DNA from: Populus alba
Taxonomy: Eukaryota; Streptophyta; Magnoliopsida; Malpighiales; Salicaceae
Assembly (NCBI RefSeq): GCF_005239225.2
Contig: NC_133288.1
Coordinates: 7,831,035-7,895,034 of the forward strand
Length of the DNA stretch: 64,000 nt
Reading direction: 5' to 3'
Shown here: one piece after another, positions 49,030 through 62,200 of the stretch
How positions within the stretch are numbered: position 1 is the stretch's first letter
Layout: every line of letters begins with the position of its first letter
The notes under the pieces: model-generated
Database searches by the model: none
Seen by the model: only the letters and a program-made list of their open reading frames with translations
Told to the model about the DNA's origin: nothing
Position numbers and translations under genes: made by a program

Positions 49030-49876
49030 TCTCACCGATCCAGCAGCCATAGAAATTGATGGCCTAACATTAGGTGTCTCAGAAATACTCTTAATAAATT
49101 AATATGAATATACATACAATAAACCCTCTGTGCTGCATAGTGTGCCTCGTAGCATTTACAAGTAGCTAGGAATTTCCCACCCCATTTCTCTGCAGATGAA
49201 CACCAGGAGCGACAAACAAGAAACTTTATTGTGACATAATAATATAAGCATTCACGTAGAATAGCGTTACCATCTACCGCTCTTCCTCCCTCCCTGTCAA
49301 CTCGTTTGGCAACACCAGATTGGTGAGAGCTCTGGCTTCTTACATCACATACATTTGACCTCTTCGAACAGACTGCAAATGTCTTGATAGCTTTGATGAA
49401 ATGTTTGATGAGGAATGGAAGGACACCCCACGTCTTGTCGTCCATAAATGCATGATTAGCCCATGTATCATCTCAGCGCCTGATCATTAATTAGAATTCA
49501 AATTAAGCCTCTAAACCTTGCATGGATGAGATTAGCTGATCTTTCCGGCTTCAGAAAGTCCCTTTCTGATCGGAGTTTTCTAGTTTTCATCGCACCTCGT
49601 GGATTTATGTGCATTTATCGTCATCATTATGCTCATAGAGATTTATTTTAAATTAGATTTACCTGAACTACAGATTTGAACCTTTTTTTTTGCGTGAAGA
49701 GTTCGCTCCATGATAATCCTGCTTTCTAAGAGTGCAGCGGTTATTTTTGAAGTACGTATTTTTAACATATCATAAACAATCCGAAAAAATTATTTTTAAA
49801 CAATATTTTTTTGAAAAAGTTAATACAATTTCAAACTGCCAATCCCTCTTTTAACCATTATAACTAAACAAGAAAC

Positions 49877-49910
<34 letters not shown>

Positions 49911-50460
49911 AAGTAATATTTGAACGAACACAATTATAGTACGGAATTTCACCCCAAAAATCCCTCATGTATAACAAAAAGGAGAACATGGTGGTTAGAC
50001 ATGCATTAAAGTATAAACCAGAAACAAGTGGACTGCTTCTTGCTTTCATGTTGTCACAGACCAAAACACCATTGGACAAAAATTGGTTTGGCCTTAGAAG
50101 ACTGGTCAAACACCAAATCATTATAAGAGACGATAAGAAATGAATATAATACTAAAGAACAACTAGCCTCTTGATCCCCATCTCGCAATATCTTGGATAA
50201 ATTTTTTGAAATATTAAAAAAAGAGGTTAAAGGTGTGAAGGTTTTTTTTTACTACATCAATTTTAAAATCTTTGTAATCTACCTCATTTGAATTTCAAAA
50301 TAAATTTTTATGGGAGTTAAATCAAATTAAATTGTTGATTTTATTTATAAAAATTAATGTAATATTGATAACTGGTTAAAAAAAACATGACTTTGCTTTT
50401 AATAAAATTTTAAAATAATAATTTTTTTACAAAAAAAACTATTGAGACAGTGACATATTA
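49030..50460. other. Intergenic DNA
   Basis: A 137-codon frame exists on the minus strand (49032-49445) but lacks any motif I recognise. An (AT)n run is at about 49879-49910. No gene is called. Confidence 0.45.
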
Positions 50461-50960
50461 AATGGATTTTAGTCCCCAAGCAAATCCTATAGAAAGCAAA
50501 TAAAAAATTATTAAACTCATTTCTCAATCAACTCAATGTTAAATAATGAAATTAAAAATAAAATTCAACTATAAAAATGAATCAATCAACAAATTCAGGC
50601 TAATCTGTCAAATATAGATCATAAGACCATGATAACAATATAGAAAACAAATTGAAGCAAAATTATAAAACTTGATTCTCAATCAACTCAATGTTGAAAG
50701 GTGAGATTAAAAAAAAATCAATTAGAAAAGGGAAAAAAATAACAACCCAAGTCAACTCTAGTTAATTGATCAAAACTCATAACCCGGGTCAAGAAACTGT
50801 GATAACTTCATAGAATGCAAACCAAAAACACATTATAAACCTTAATTCTCAATCACCTAATATTAAATAATAAAATTAAAAAAAAATCAACTAAGAAGGA
50901 CAAAAAAAATACCTTAGTCAATAAGCTTAACCCGTAACTTAGATCATAATAACCCAATAG

Positions 50961-51031
<71 letters not shown>

Positions 51032-51300
51032 ATGATTCTCAAACAAACTGATTTTGAAGAATTAAATTGAAAAAAAAAGTAAAAAAAATACAAAAAAAAA
51101 TAACCCAGGTCAATGCAGGTTAACTTGTCAAATCTGGATCAAAAAATTAGAAAAACTCCATAAAAAGTGAATAAAAAAATTATAAAAGTTTGATTCCAAA
51201 TCAATTTAATGTTAAAGGATGAATTGAAAAAAAATAAATAAAAAAATAATTTAAGTTAACACGACTAATCTGTACATAAAATTTGTAATTTAAATAATAA
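50460..51300 (+). repeat. Dispersed repeat family, locus 4
   Basis: Units carry CAATCAACTCAATGTTGAAAGG, AACTCATAACCCGGGTCAAGA and GTGATAACTTCATAGAATGC phrases in the same orientation as elsewhere. An (AT)n microsatellite of over 60 bases (about 50963-51027) interrupts them. Confidence 0.75.
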
Positions 51301-52080
51301 AAATAAGATAAGAAAACAAAACAAAATGAATTATAAACCTCATATTAGAGAATTAAAAAAAAGTTTAAAAAAAATTCTCAGAAAAAAGAAAAGGAGTCCT
51401 AGAAAAATCCTCGTTGCATTTGTTTATGTACCTATCTATAATAAAAAGACAATCCCGTTTAATTTTAACTTAATTATTGGAGTGCACAGTAGCGTTCTCG
51501 TAAAAACATAAAATAAAAGAAGTAGCTGTATTGGACAAAGCAAGGAGCAGGCAGAGTCTTGTTAATTGTTATCTTGCCAGAATGGGGCATGATGATGGGC
51601 CCCACTGGACAACGACAACGTGAAATCTGGTAAAACCAGAGATGCCTCTGTTTTTTATATGTTTTCTCCGTCACTCTCACCACTATGGAAATTTAGCACA
51701 TGGGACTCCGTCGTTTTAAAAATCAGGCAAATCTTGTGGGCCACCCCGGATACTACCGTGAGTGCCTGTTGCCCCCTCCGCTGCCTGCCTCTTCGGGTTC
51801 TCTCTTTTAATACCCTCTCGGAAACATTCTAGCCACATATTTTCCCCCCCTCCTCCCAAATCTTACCTCCAGATTGGATCTTAATGCAATCCCGGCTACC
51901 ACATGCCTTGTTCCTCCGCTACAAGCTGGCTCGAACCGGATAACTGATCCGGATCACTGGGTAGATTGTTTTTTTTTATATATAAAAAATTAGATTTTAT
52001 TAACATGTTTTCCATTAGATATGAATTCAGAATTTGATGAATATTAGATATTATTTTTTTAAAAAAAATATTAAGTTAGT
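51301..52080. other. Intergenic DNA with a less AT-rich stretch
   Basis: Bases 51540-51960 are notably less AT-rich than their surroundings and not visibly repetitive, resembling promoter or UTR DNA. No coding frame or splice pattern supports a gene. Confidence 0.4.
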
Positions 52081-52640
52081 GATTAGTTGGACGATTATTT
52101 TTTCAAGTATTGAGACGATTGTATATTAATTGGTTTGGATTAACCTTCTAAATCCATAATCTAAGTTACGAGACCTGTGATAACCCTTAATTGAAAACAA
52201 ATCAAAATAAATTATGCAGCTCAATTTACAATTAACTAAATATAAAAGAATGAAATTAAAAATAAAATATTCAATTAAAAAGAAACAAAAAAGACCCGAT
52301 TGAACCTAAGTTAACATGTTAAACTCGCGGATTAGGTTATGCACCTCACCAGGTTCAATAATATTTTTGTAAATTATTTTTTTATTTTAATCATACAAAA
52401 ACAAAGATATACTCTCGCAAAATTGGACACCAACCAAATAATCAAATATTCATGTGAGACTGTGATAATCCTACAAAATAAAAACTGAAACATATTGCAA
52501 ATAATGATTCGAAATCAACCAAATGTTACAAGATAAAATTGAAAAAAAAATCCATAAAATAACCAATAAAAATTCAATATTAAATGATGTAATTTTAAAA
52601 AAATATATCAAAAAAAAAAAAGTTGGGATGGCTAGTCGTA
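52080..52640 (+). repeat. Dispersed repeat family, locus 5
   Basis: Phrases GGATTAACCTTCTAAATCC, TACGAGACCTGTGATAACCC and AAATCAAAATAAATTATGCAG fit the family unit. The orientation is the same. Confidence 0.65.
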
Positions 52641-53264
52641 GGGGGCCTAGCATGCTATGATTATTTTTTTAAAAAAAATTAGGTGTATAAGCCAACCAAC
52701 CCATGCTTCTACATCTATTTTTTTTTCCTCGTGAAAAAATATGTCACCCATCTATTCTTTTTTTTTTAAAAATAGATGTAGACAGGCGTCTTTTGCAATC
52801 TAAAATCTAACCAATCATGGAGGTGCCAAAAAAAAATCAAAGGTGATTTTTGGACCATAAAATCCATTTCATACTATTTCTTATCCTAAAACATTTGAAA
52901 AACACCATAAAAACCTAAATAAACTCAACCTAAATAAACTCATTTGTGGTTTCAAATCACCAAAAAAGTCAGTTAAAAAAACTGAGAATAAACTGAATCC
53001 AAAAAATTCTAAAACCAAATCTACTTTCTCAAAAAAAAATTAAGGCCAAAGAACTCCCCTCATAAAAAACTGATAAGCTAATGTGACGAGAAAAAAAAAT
53101 TGAGTTCGAACACACTAGAAATCTGTTTATGACAAATCTAAGACAATTCACAATTCTAAATGACCACTAAACAGCATCGTAAATAATTAGAATCTTTATT
53201 TGGAATGAGGTTAAATTAGTCCTTGTTGTTAATGACCCATTCTTTTTTTTTCTTTTTTAAAAAA

Positions 53265-56200
53265 TTTTCACCTGCTACATCAGTTTATTTCTCATCTTTT
53301 TATTAACTATTATAGAATATTAAATCTTATTTTTTGACTATTTAATATTCATAAAAAAATTTATTAACTTTTTTACTTACTTGAGATATGTTTTTACCTC
53401 CTGACTAAACATCCCGCTTTTAAAAATAGTGATAGCTACAAAATATTATTAAGTTAAAATTATGTTATTTTTAAAATATCTTTTTAATCTATATTTATTT
53501 TTCTAAAATTTTTAACAAATAAATAATGCTGGAATGGTAAAATCCCGTGCATGACACCCCAATTAGGCAGAGAGGTTTTGGGATCAGACTGACGTGAACA
53601 GATTAATCAGCAGAGCTGGCGCCTCTGTTTGAATCTTCGCATCATTTCCCAAACTCTCCCACAAAACAACAAACGACTGAAATATATTATAAAATATTTC
53701 TCGGACAGAGACAGGTTAGATAAGCTTGAAAAATCTCCAAAGCCCGGAAGGGGATTCAAAGAAGTCTCCCACTTGCCCTAGAGAGAGTGCATTTCAAACG
53801 CACAATTCCCAATTCCAAGTCCCATCCCTCAAATGTCTCTCAAAAGAAACATCTGCAGGGACAGAGTCATAGATTCCATATCTTTCAATCAAGAAAACGA
53901 AGAGCCCACAATATTTGACAGAGTGTAGATAGATGGCTGGAGCAATATTTGATCGGATCAAAATAACAGAGCCGATTTGTGGTTTAATGGGGGGATATTG
54001 ACATCTCGCCGATTCTCGAGGAGACAAAGGAGAGGGAGGAAAAAAAGAGATTTAGAAAATAGACCTTCAACAACAATCTCAACACATATATTGATTTGGT
54101 TCTGCATTTTGAGCATCTGGGTTGGTTAGCTTTACCTCAATAGAACAAGAACAGCTACACTTTTGATACTTCCTACGAACAAACATTAACAAGAAACAAC
54201 GATAACAGAAGCAAAGAGGAACCCCTTCCCTCGTATATACAAATCACCTAAAGCATCAATGTCATGTGGTATTTTTTTTTTTCTTAAAACAAAACCATAA
54301 TAACATAAATTCAAAAAAGAAAAAAACACTAAAATGTTGTTGTTGTTACCCTTCTCTCTATGCCTCTCTTCTTCTCTTCTCTGTTAACCTCTCTCAGACC
54401 TGTACTTGCTGCTGCTGCTGGTAATATTCTGCTGCTGCTGATACCCTTTGCTAAAGCCATCTCTTTTTTGCGGTGAAGAAGAAAACAACTGACCGAACCC
54501 AAAACCTGACCTTGAACTCCCTCTAAGGGAACAAACAGGAACGTTAAGAACTGGAGTCACTCTAACATTAGCAGAATAAGATCTCTCCATTCCTCTATGT
54601 TTAAATCTTGGCCCTCCATTAAAACTACTTGGACTACTTGAACTTCTTTCCAAGCTTTGAAATACTATTTTCCCTGATGAATTCATTCTTGGGCTATCCA
54701 CTGAAACCCCACTACTTATTGAAACCTCACTCGACTCCCCCGCTGCCCTCCGCATTGGGCTCCTCCCTAACCTTGCGGTTGAAGAGGTGCCGCTATTGTT
54801 GTTTCCATTCTCTGACAATGGCTTCACCATTCTCATTCTTGGTGGGTTTTGGTTTTGATTTCGGTTGAGAATGAATGGATTCGGACCCGGGTTTTGCATT
54901 AAGTTGAGGTTGGTGCTTGGTTTATCAGAGTCGAGGGACAATCTTGGGAGATCTTCGTGCTCGTGGGATGAAGATGAAGATGACAGCGATAAGCGAGAAG
55001 AAGAAATGGAGAGCGATTCGCAATCCAAATCTCTTAGCAGTGGGAGACTCGATGAATGATCTAATAAGGTGTAGGAGAAGGAGGAGCTTGAGGACGATGT
55101 GTTGCAATTGCAGGTTTTTGAGTTCCTGTGCAAGATATGTTTAAGGGACTTGGGATTCGACGAGGACGAAGAAAACAATGCCGTCCTGGTTGATGGTTTT
55201 TGAGTTTCAGGCTTAGGGTTTTGGTGTAATTTCTTTAACCCCAGAAGCTCCTTCCACCGGCTCGAACATCTGGGAGCTTTGGGGGAAAACAAGTATGGAT
55301 CGGTCCCGGAAATCTCCATCTCCAATCTCCGGCAAGACTTCACCGGCTCCCTCCCGGGCTCCGGCAGCCTTACCGCCTCGGTCAACTCGTTGACCGAGGT
55401 AGAAGTAGATGGTGGCAAGGATGGTTTGCCGTTACCAGTATTGATTTGTAATGGCATTAATTTCCCATCAGAAAACAGCTCATCTGCAGGGAGCATGGTG
55501 AAGGAGTTGTCTAATCGGAACTCAAAGTCGACAGAGTCCGTGGTCTCCGGTGGATCTAGTTGCTGTGGATGAGGTGGGGTTAGAGGAGCTGAGGAGGCTG
55601 CAGCAGCTGCAGCTGCTGATGATGATGATGATGATTTGGCGGAGGTAGTTTTAGAGGTGGTTGTGTTATTACTATCCTCTTCACGGCTAAAAGAGATTCT
55701 CGGGCTTAACCAGCCATAAGATTGGTAAGTTTTGGGTGGGAAATTTTCAGGGGACATGCCCATGTTGTTAACACAAGCTGAGGCCATGTTGTAGTAAATC
55801 TTAAAAAGACACCCTTTTCTTGTGTGTTTCTCGGATGTGTTACATTTGAAGGAAATGAAAGGTGAGTTGGGTTTTGTGAGTTGATTGAGATCTAGAGGTT
55901 GAGTTAGAGAGAGAGAGGTTTTGCTGGAGAAGAGAGGAGGTAGTTTTTAGGGTTTGGAAGTGGGAAGGGATGCGCGTTTGCTTACTACTTAAAAGTTTAG
56001 TCCCATCTCCCAAGAGCCAGGGGACGTGTGTTCTTGGGTGTTGGCCGTTGGGTCTTTCTTTGTTCTTGTGAGCACCCTCTGCCTTGCTGTGATCACATGA
56101 AAGAGATAGATGATTATCCAGGAGTGATTGTATTTTAGCAAAAATATTTAATCAATCCTCATAGTTTCAGAAAACTACATGTTTAGTTTTTATATTTTTA

Positions 56201-56898
56201 TATTCTCTTATAACTTAATTTTCTTCATTCATTTCACCTTTTTTTTCCTTTTTTATGTTAAAAAATACAAAAGGTCAAAAAACAAGTAGATGGCATAGAA
56301 AGATTGACAAAAAAAAAAAAAAAGCGTTTTTTAAACAAAATATTATTACATTAAACATCCGGTCAAAATACTATTTAATTGTTTTTTGTACTCCATGGAT
56401 TAATTAATTATAATTGACTCATTTATTATGTGTTTATTACTTGCTTCTTACAAAAAGGTTTTTATACTAATAAATTGATTATGTTGCATTGAAGGCAACA
56501 CCACCCAACGATGGAGCAAATTATTTCATGGAAAGGGCAGCACAGATTTCATATATGTTTCCTTTGGATATCAATAATTATATGCCATACTATTTTTTAC
56601 AAGGACTTGGGTTTGATTCCTTATTTGTTTTTATTTTCTTCTTCAGCAACATGTGCTTTCTATTTTTTAGGTTTTCGAAATTTGGATTGTGTTAAGAGAA
56701 TCCTATTAACAATTAAATGGGCTTTTCAAAATTGCTAGCCCATTCATTTAAATGACCTAAAACAAATTGATGCTAGCCCACCCCATAGTCCAATCAATTT
56801 TTTTTAAAAGATTTTTAACTTTAAATTGATTGTTTATAATATTTTGGATTGTTTTGATGTAAAAATTGAATTTAAAAAAATAAAAAATATTAATTTTA
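53265..56898. repeat. Right copy of the 3.6 kb near-identical direct duplication
   Basis: Matches 1-3657. Here the left edge is visible: similarity begins at TTTTCACCTGC (53265), but whether it really starts there is unknown because the other copy meets the window edge. On the right the sequence continues without break into the CHUP1-like gene region. This copy is the one in intact context. Confidence 0.93.
54384..55787 (-). CDS. Serine-rich plant protein with a BKI1/MAKR-like PADELF motif (copy 2)
   Basis: This is a single-exon gene of 467 residues with the same start, motifs and C-terminus as the copy at 1128-2537. Differences are a poly-Ala run two residues shorter, PLTPPHP for PLPPPHP, and HSSSLPLL for HSLSLPLL; the remaining base changes I saw are silent. 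The frame is intact. It lies upstream of and on the same strand as no close partner: the CHUP1-like gene on the same strand is 1.7 kb away. Confidence 0.87.
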   Translation of the reverse strand: MASACVNNMGMSPENFPPKTYQSYGWLSPRISFSREEDSNNTTTSKTTSAKSSSSSSAAAAAAASSAPLTPPHPQQLDPPETTDSVDFEFRLDNSFTMLPADELFSDGKLMPLQINTGNGKPSLPPSTSTSVNELTEAVRLPEPGREPVKSCRRLEMEISGTDPYLFSPKAPRCSSRWKELLGLKKLHQNPKPETQKPSTRTALFSSSSSNPKSLKHILHRNSKTCNCNTSSSSSSFSYTLLDHSSSLPLLRDLDCESLSISSSRLSLSSSSSSHEHEDLPRLSLDSDKPSTNLNLMQNPGPNPFILNRNQNQNPPRMRMVKPLSENGNNNSGTSSTARLGRSPMRRAAGESSEVSISSGVSVDSPRMNSSGKIVFQSLERSSSSPSSFNGGPRFKHRGMERSYSANVRVTPVLNVPVCSLRGSSRSGFGFGQLFSSSPQKRDGFSKGYQQQQNITSSSSKYRSERG

Positions 56899-57473
56899 TA
56901 TATTTTCAAGTAAAAAAAAATAAAACCTACGAAAATACCAACAGCTCAAACTCAAGTCTTAGGACAGTTCAATGAAATAAGCAACTTTTTTTTCTTACCT
57001 GACAATTGTCGAGGAATGGAAGCTAATTTAATTTCCCCATTGCTATAGATATTTAGGCAAACGAAGCCCACAAGAAGAGAGCGTCGTGCAAACAAAAACA
57101 AGAAAGGAGTTACGATTTTAAAATATAAAAATTCAAAATCCCTAATCTTACAATAATTTTCTTCATTGAAAACAGCTCCCACCTTGTTTTTCATTATTTT
57201 TTCTCATATTTTCTCAATTCTTGAAATCCCATGTAATGATATAATTGGAGAAAATTTCCATTTTCCCGTTTCTGCTTTCTTTTTGTCCAATATTAAATCC
57301 TCCCTCAAAAAAGGTTAGAACACCACCCACATCAAAGCAAGATAATGTAATATAATATAATGAACACCACAGCAACCACATTGAGTCTGTTCAATTCATT
57401 AAACATGATGGGTTATCTCCATATGGTTAGAACAACATTCTCCAAGCAAGACAGCTTGTTATGGAAGTAGTTT
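56899..57473. other. Intergenic DNA between serine-rich and CHUP1-like genes
   Basis: It contains the probable 3' UTR of the CHUP1-like gene (to about 57340 on the minus strand). No gene is seen. Confidence 0.5.
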
Positions 57474-59017
57474 TCATGCACTAGAACAAGACCTCCTTGA
57501 ATACATCAGGTGGTCTTCCTCGGCCCCTTCTGAAACAGAATGCCTTCCAAAGCAATTGATTTCATGCTTTCCTTTTTCATCCATGTTTGATTGCATGCCT
57601 TCATCACCCCCTTCCACCCATTTCTTAAGCTTTTTTAGCAACTTTTTCCTCTTTGGATACGTCTTACTACTGCTGGCCACACCTAAGCAAGGTTCCTCAT
57701 GATGCTGCTGCTGCTCCAAGTCACAGTCTGCAATTTCTCGACCTACTAGTTCTAATTCCAAGTAGTTTTTCTTGTCCTCGATCTGTAGCTGTAGCTGTTG
57801 TTGTTGTCCATGACTTCTCATCAACTCGTGCCTTAAGCATGCATTTGACCATCTTAAGTAAATAAGCTCTGTAGTTTCAGTTGCTCTGTCCTTGTGTAGT
57901 TGTTCTAGCTCATTTACAAGCCTCTTATAATCTTCCATTCCTATTCCTTCTGCTTCAATCTGCAGATTGAGAGAGCTGAAAAATCTGAGAATACGATAGC
58001 CAAGAAAAATCAGCAAAAGACACCTACCTTTACGTCAATTTTCAGTATAATTCAATGGCATTCATATAGATCAGTCACATAAGTCGTAGAAATCTAGACT
58101 ACTAGTTATATATTAGTTCTACTTATACAGAGTACAAGGAAAAGATAAAAATCGACCTTTGAGATCAATGAAGCTGGACTTTCTGCTGCGTCAAGCTTCA
58201 CCAGAAGATCATTCTTCTCCTCCTGTAGTCGATTGACAACAGCTTCAAATTCCCTAACTTCATCATCCAATTTCTTGACAGCATCGGTCCTCATCTCTAG
58301 CGCATCACAGAATCTCGTTATTTCTGCTTCTAAACCATTAATCCTTGCGTTCTTTTCACCTATAACGCGTGATTGCTCTCGTGTTCTTCTCGAAAGCTTC
58401 TTTACCTTTCTTTCAAGCAACCGATTTTCCTTTTTAGCAAATTCAATCTGTTCAAGAACTCTACGACACTCCACCATGAAATTCTCAAACCCTTGTGTCT
58501 GAGCTTCTATTAATGAAATCTCCCTATCCAAGAAACTGACGTGAGCAGTCTCCAATAACAACATGTTCTTAAGCTCCTCAAGCACAGAATCCTGCTCTTT
58601 CATAACACGATAGCGAAGAAACTGTATCCCCAAGCTGTGTTCTCTCTTTTGGAGCTCTTCAATTTCGTTTCTTAGACCTAATATCTCCTCTTCAAAATGA
58701 ATATGTGAAGCTACTGTGGAACTACAAACCTGGGAGCTTGTGATCATGTGCTCCTGGTCATCATCTTTGATGGGTGAAGATGTAGACTGGAGACTATGAA
58801 CGCTTGCTTCATCTATAAAATCATCGTTAGAATCAATGGTATCTAATACAGGACTTACTGTGGTCTGCAATGAAAAAGGTTTAGCTATTGTACTTCTTCT
58901 TAGAACAATCCTGGCATAAGCAAAACCAGCAACAGAAAGAACCAGAGGTATGCCAGCTTTTAGGAATAATGGCTTCATGACCTCTGTCTTTGATGATGTG
59001 CTCCCCATCTTGAACAT
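57474..59017 (-). CDS. Short CHUP1-like coiled-coil membrane-anchored protein
   Basis: Two exons: 58157-59017 (donor AAAG|GTCGAT) and 57474-57959 (acceptor CTGCAG|ATT), with a 197-base phase-0 intron and a 448-residue product. Either Met1 or Met4 (MGSTSSK) could start it. An N-terminal hydrophobic segment (LFLKAGIPLVLSVAGFAYA, about 17-35) followed by basic RR resembles the membrane anchor of CHUP1. A long coiled coil covers about 105-285. The segment NELEQLHKDRATETTELIYL and RWSNACLRHELMR in exon 2 is the family signature. CHUP1 tethers chloroplasts to actin at the outer envelope. This protein is under half its length and lacks the proline-rich and C-terminal domains, so an AR791-like relative with an unknown task is more likely than CHUP1 itself. 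Confidence 0.85.
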
Positions 59018-60130
59018 TGTTTAGTGAGCTTGATAATCAACACAAAATCAGATTGTTTATAATCGAACGTGATCTCATTTTTTCAAAGCTATGTTGAGAT
59101 TCTTTACCTTTTGTGTTCATTAGCTTCCCTTTGTTTGAAGGGATGGTGGGCTGTTACTTTTTGACTACTCTACAACACCATACGCCACTTTCATTATACT
59201 TTCCTCGTGTTGTTTGGAATCAAATTCTTTTTTGGTTAAATAATCTTCTCCTCGTATAAAGATGGTTCCCTGCCTTCAATGCTATTCATGATGCTTCCAT
59301 GGAGTCAACAAGTCACTATATGGGCCTTAGTGCAGGCCCGTTAATTAGCCTTTACTACAAGCCGATGCTTGTTCATTGCCTCGAGGTTTCCTTTCGTTTT
59401 TCCTTCTTTCGATTCCCCATTACCCTTGACCAAAGAAACAATAATCGTGCTGATGGGCTCGGGATTTACTCCGAACTATACATAAAACACCCATAAAACA
59501 TACAAGATCAAAACCCTAATGCGTCATTAAAACCAGACACGTGTCATTTTCTTTTGGGCCCATGTGACCCATTTCTCCCTTGAACTGGGGAGCGATAGCT
59601 TAATTCCTTAAAAGCCCTAATTGACCCAACAAGCTCATGAAGCTCATCTCTAAAATGGACAAACGATGTGGACATAGAGCTCAGCAAGACAATACTAGGG
59701 CAAAAGGCATCTTCTTCAACTTCTTACCATCTCTATCTTACATCTTCTATGAACACAGTCCATCTTGGCTCCAAAAAAAAATTGTTTGCTTACGGACTTA
59801 ATCATTAGAAGGCCTCCACAGTCTACAAAGAGGACTTGTTTTGTAGGTGTTCATGCAACCCAAGTCCAAAAGTTCCAATCTCTTAATTCACCTATCGGTC
59901 GAGAAAAGAACTTGATCATGTGGGGTTTTATGTGAACCTCATCACTCACCTATTTAATTTTAAAAAAGAAAAAAGAAAATCAACCTTTTTACTACAAGTC
60001 AACACTTGTGATTCTGAATTTTGATTCATGCAAGAGTTTTTCTCTTAAGCATCCTAGAACTTTCCTTTTATTGGCTGTGCTGCTAGGATTTTTCGAAATC
60101 TAGTCACTTTCTGAATCCTCTTTCCTTTTC
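59018..60130. other. Upstream region of the CHUP1-like gene
   Basis: Promoter and leader of the minus-strand gene presumably lie in the first few hundred bases; I find no certain TATA box. No coding frame is supported. Confidence 0.45.
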
Positions 60131-60132
60131 AG

Positions 60133-60908
60133 AGATCAATGGTCAGCACCACAGAACTGGTGGTTTACGTGTTGCATTAGCTAGGTCAGCTGGTGGTTTC
60201 TAAGAGCTGCCTCTCCTATTCAGGTCAAACTGTTGTTCTTGTCTTTTCTACCCAGTAAGAAATCCATGCAAAATTGTTCCATTCATGGCGCATTTAATTG
60301 TATTCTTTTTTTCCTAGATCCAATTGTACTGGACTTAGAATCGCAAGCTTGTTCTCTGCCTCATCAAGGAACCCAACAAGGCATCCAACTGCTTTTTCCC
60401 CTCTTGACAGATAGAGAGTAAGTCTATTACTTGAAAATTATTGGATGCTCCAGTCTCAGGTCTCAACACGAATGGTCTAGCAGCACACAATAAAAGGAAT
60501 GCCAAATTATTGGATGGTCTGTCTCAACACGATCCATGCAAGCTAGCTCAAGAATGCCACCTTCAAATAAAAAAAATGTAAGAGAAAAAAAAGTTTCAGA
60601 ATATCTCATCTTAATACCGATCAATATATTTTTTTTTTCTTTAGATGTATTAATTTGTTATTGCCACAACTCTCAAAGCATTCTATTCCTGAGACATTAA
60701 GATTTGGCTGTGTTCGTAGCTTATTGTTGCTAGTTTTACTGCAGATTCAGAAGATGAGAAAGATTCCAAGCTAAGAAATAAACTTCAAAATTTGTCTACT
60801 TCACCAAATCTTGTTCCAGGATCATCAGCAGTTGGAAGCTCGGCATCCCGTGGAATTCTTAATCAATCATTTGGTCTGCCTAGATTCCCTCTTAACCAAA
60901 GCGTATAA
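60133..60908 (+). pseudogene. Exon-like debris of an unidentified gene
   Basis: Three blocks look like exons. Block 60133-60192 (after TTTTCAG, before GT) reads INGQHHRTGGLRVALARSA. Block 60318-60417 (after CCTAG, before GTAAGT) reads on in phase as PIVLDLESQACSLPHQGTQQ... to LLTDRE. Block 60751-60908 (after GATTCAG) reads DEKDSKLRNKLQNLSTSP... to a TAA. The first two join in phase, but the third is off by one base. No upstream start exists, so this is probably a decayed 3' fragment of a multi-exon gene. I do not recognise the family. Confidence 0.35.
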
Positions 60909-61079
60909 TTATTTTTTTATATAAAAATGATGTTCAGATGCCTCAAATGCATTTTTAAAAAAAAATGTCATAACTTGTGTTATAAACTCGAATCAAATAA
61001 GTTAGTTTTATTTTAATTAGATAATAAAAAAAAAAGGCAGAAACAACATATGAACCAAATTAGAAAGAAAAAAATGATC

Positions 61080-61369
61080 ACGATAAGAAAAAAAAAATGT
61101 AGCTCAATAATTGACCTATTAAATAGGAAATGATGAAAGTGGATTAACAAAAGGATCTGAGTTAACCCTAGTTAACACGCTAAACTTGTAAACCGAGTAA
61201 CAAGGGTCGAGTCAATTCAGGTTAATTCGCCAAATTTGCGGCCTAAGTCATGAGATTAGAATATCTAATAGGAAAGAAAACGAAGAAAATCACAAAACTC
61301 ATTTAAAAAAAAAAAAACACAATGTTGAATGATGAAAGTTGAAAGCTAAAAGCTGAAAGCTGAAAAGAA

Positions 61370-61421
<52 letters not shown>

Positions 61422-62200
61422 TCAACCCACGTTAACTTTTTAAATCCATAACTTGTGTCATTAGACTGAAAGCACCTTCACTGAAAAAACCACAAAACTC
61501 AATTCACAATCAATCAAATGTTGAAAGATAAAAGTGAAAAAAGATTTTCAATTATTAAAAGGATTTAAAGCAAAAAACAAAGCAATTAAAAAAATGAGGA
61601 TCAAAGTTAAAATAAAAAAAATATTTTTTTTTTATTTTGGATTGAATGGTGAAATTAAAAAGAAAAGTCAATTTAATAAAAGGATAAAAAATAATCAAAA
61701 GAATGAAAATTGAAATAAAAAATAAAAGTAATTTTTTATTGAAGGGTATCAAAATAAAAATCAATTATCAAAAGGACAAAAAAAATCAAACTAATGAGGA
61801 CCAAATTGAAAAAAATAACATATTAAATTAGAATTGGAGGATGAAATTGAAAACATATCAAAATGTTATGAAAGGGTCAAGAACAAAAATTAAAAATCAA
61901 AAGAAGGACTAGAGCTGACATCTAAATAAATAACATGACAATTCTAAAATTTTAAATGACTGGTGTATTTTTTGCGTGGAGAAAAAGAAAAAAAACCACT
62001 GGCATCGCATTGCCACTCCAACATCGTGATGTGTTGTCTTAAAAGGAGGAGGATGCAACAACAACTTTAACGACACGGTTGAAGCTGGTTTTTAGCCACC
62101 ATTAGCCTTTGTATGTGTCGCTTAAGCATGATAACGTGACTTACTTATTGGCGTATTCAACGCATGTGCCAAATATTTTTTTTAATATATATTTATAAAA
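61080..62200 (+). repeat. Dispersed repeat family, locus 6
   Basis: Unit phrases GAGTTAACCCTAGTTAACACG, GGTTAATTCGCCAAATTTGCGG and AATGTTGAATGATGAAAG appear in the same orientation. It includes an (AAT)n microsatellite (about 61373-61421) and a final region with GGCGTATTCAACGCATGTGCC near 62152-62172, like locus 1. Confidence 0.7.

Noticed and set aside
49032..49445. 137-codon minus-strand frame starting MDDKTWGVLPFL
   Set aside because: It has an ATG and reasonable length but no motif, no visible promoter or splice signals, and lies next to a long microsatellite. Expression data would be needed.
51540..51960. Less AT-rich stretch that resembles promoter or UTR DNA
   Set aside because: No coding frame, splice pattern or core promoter arrangement could be defended.
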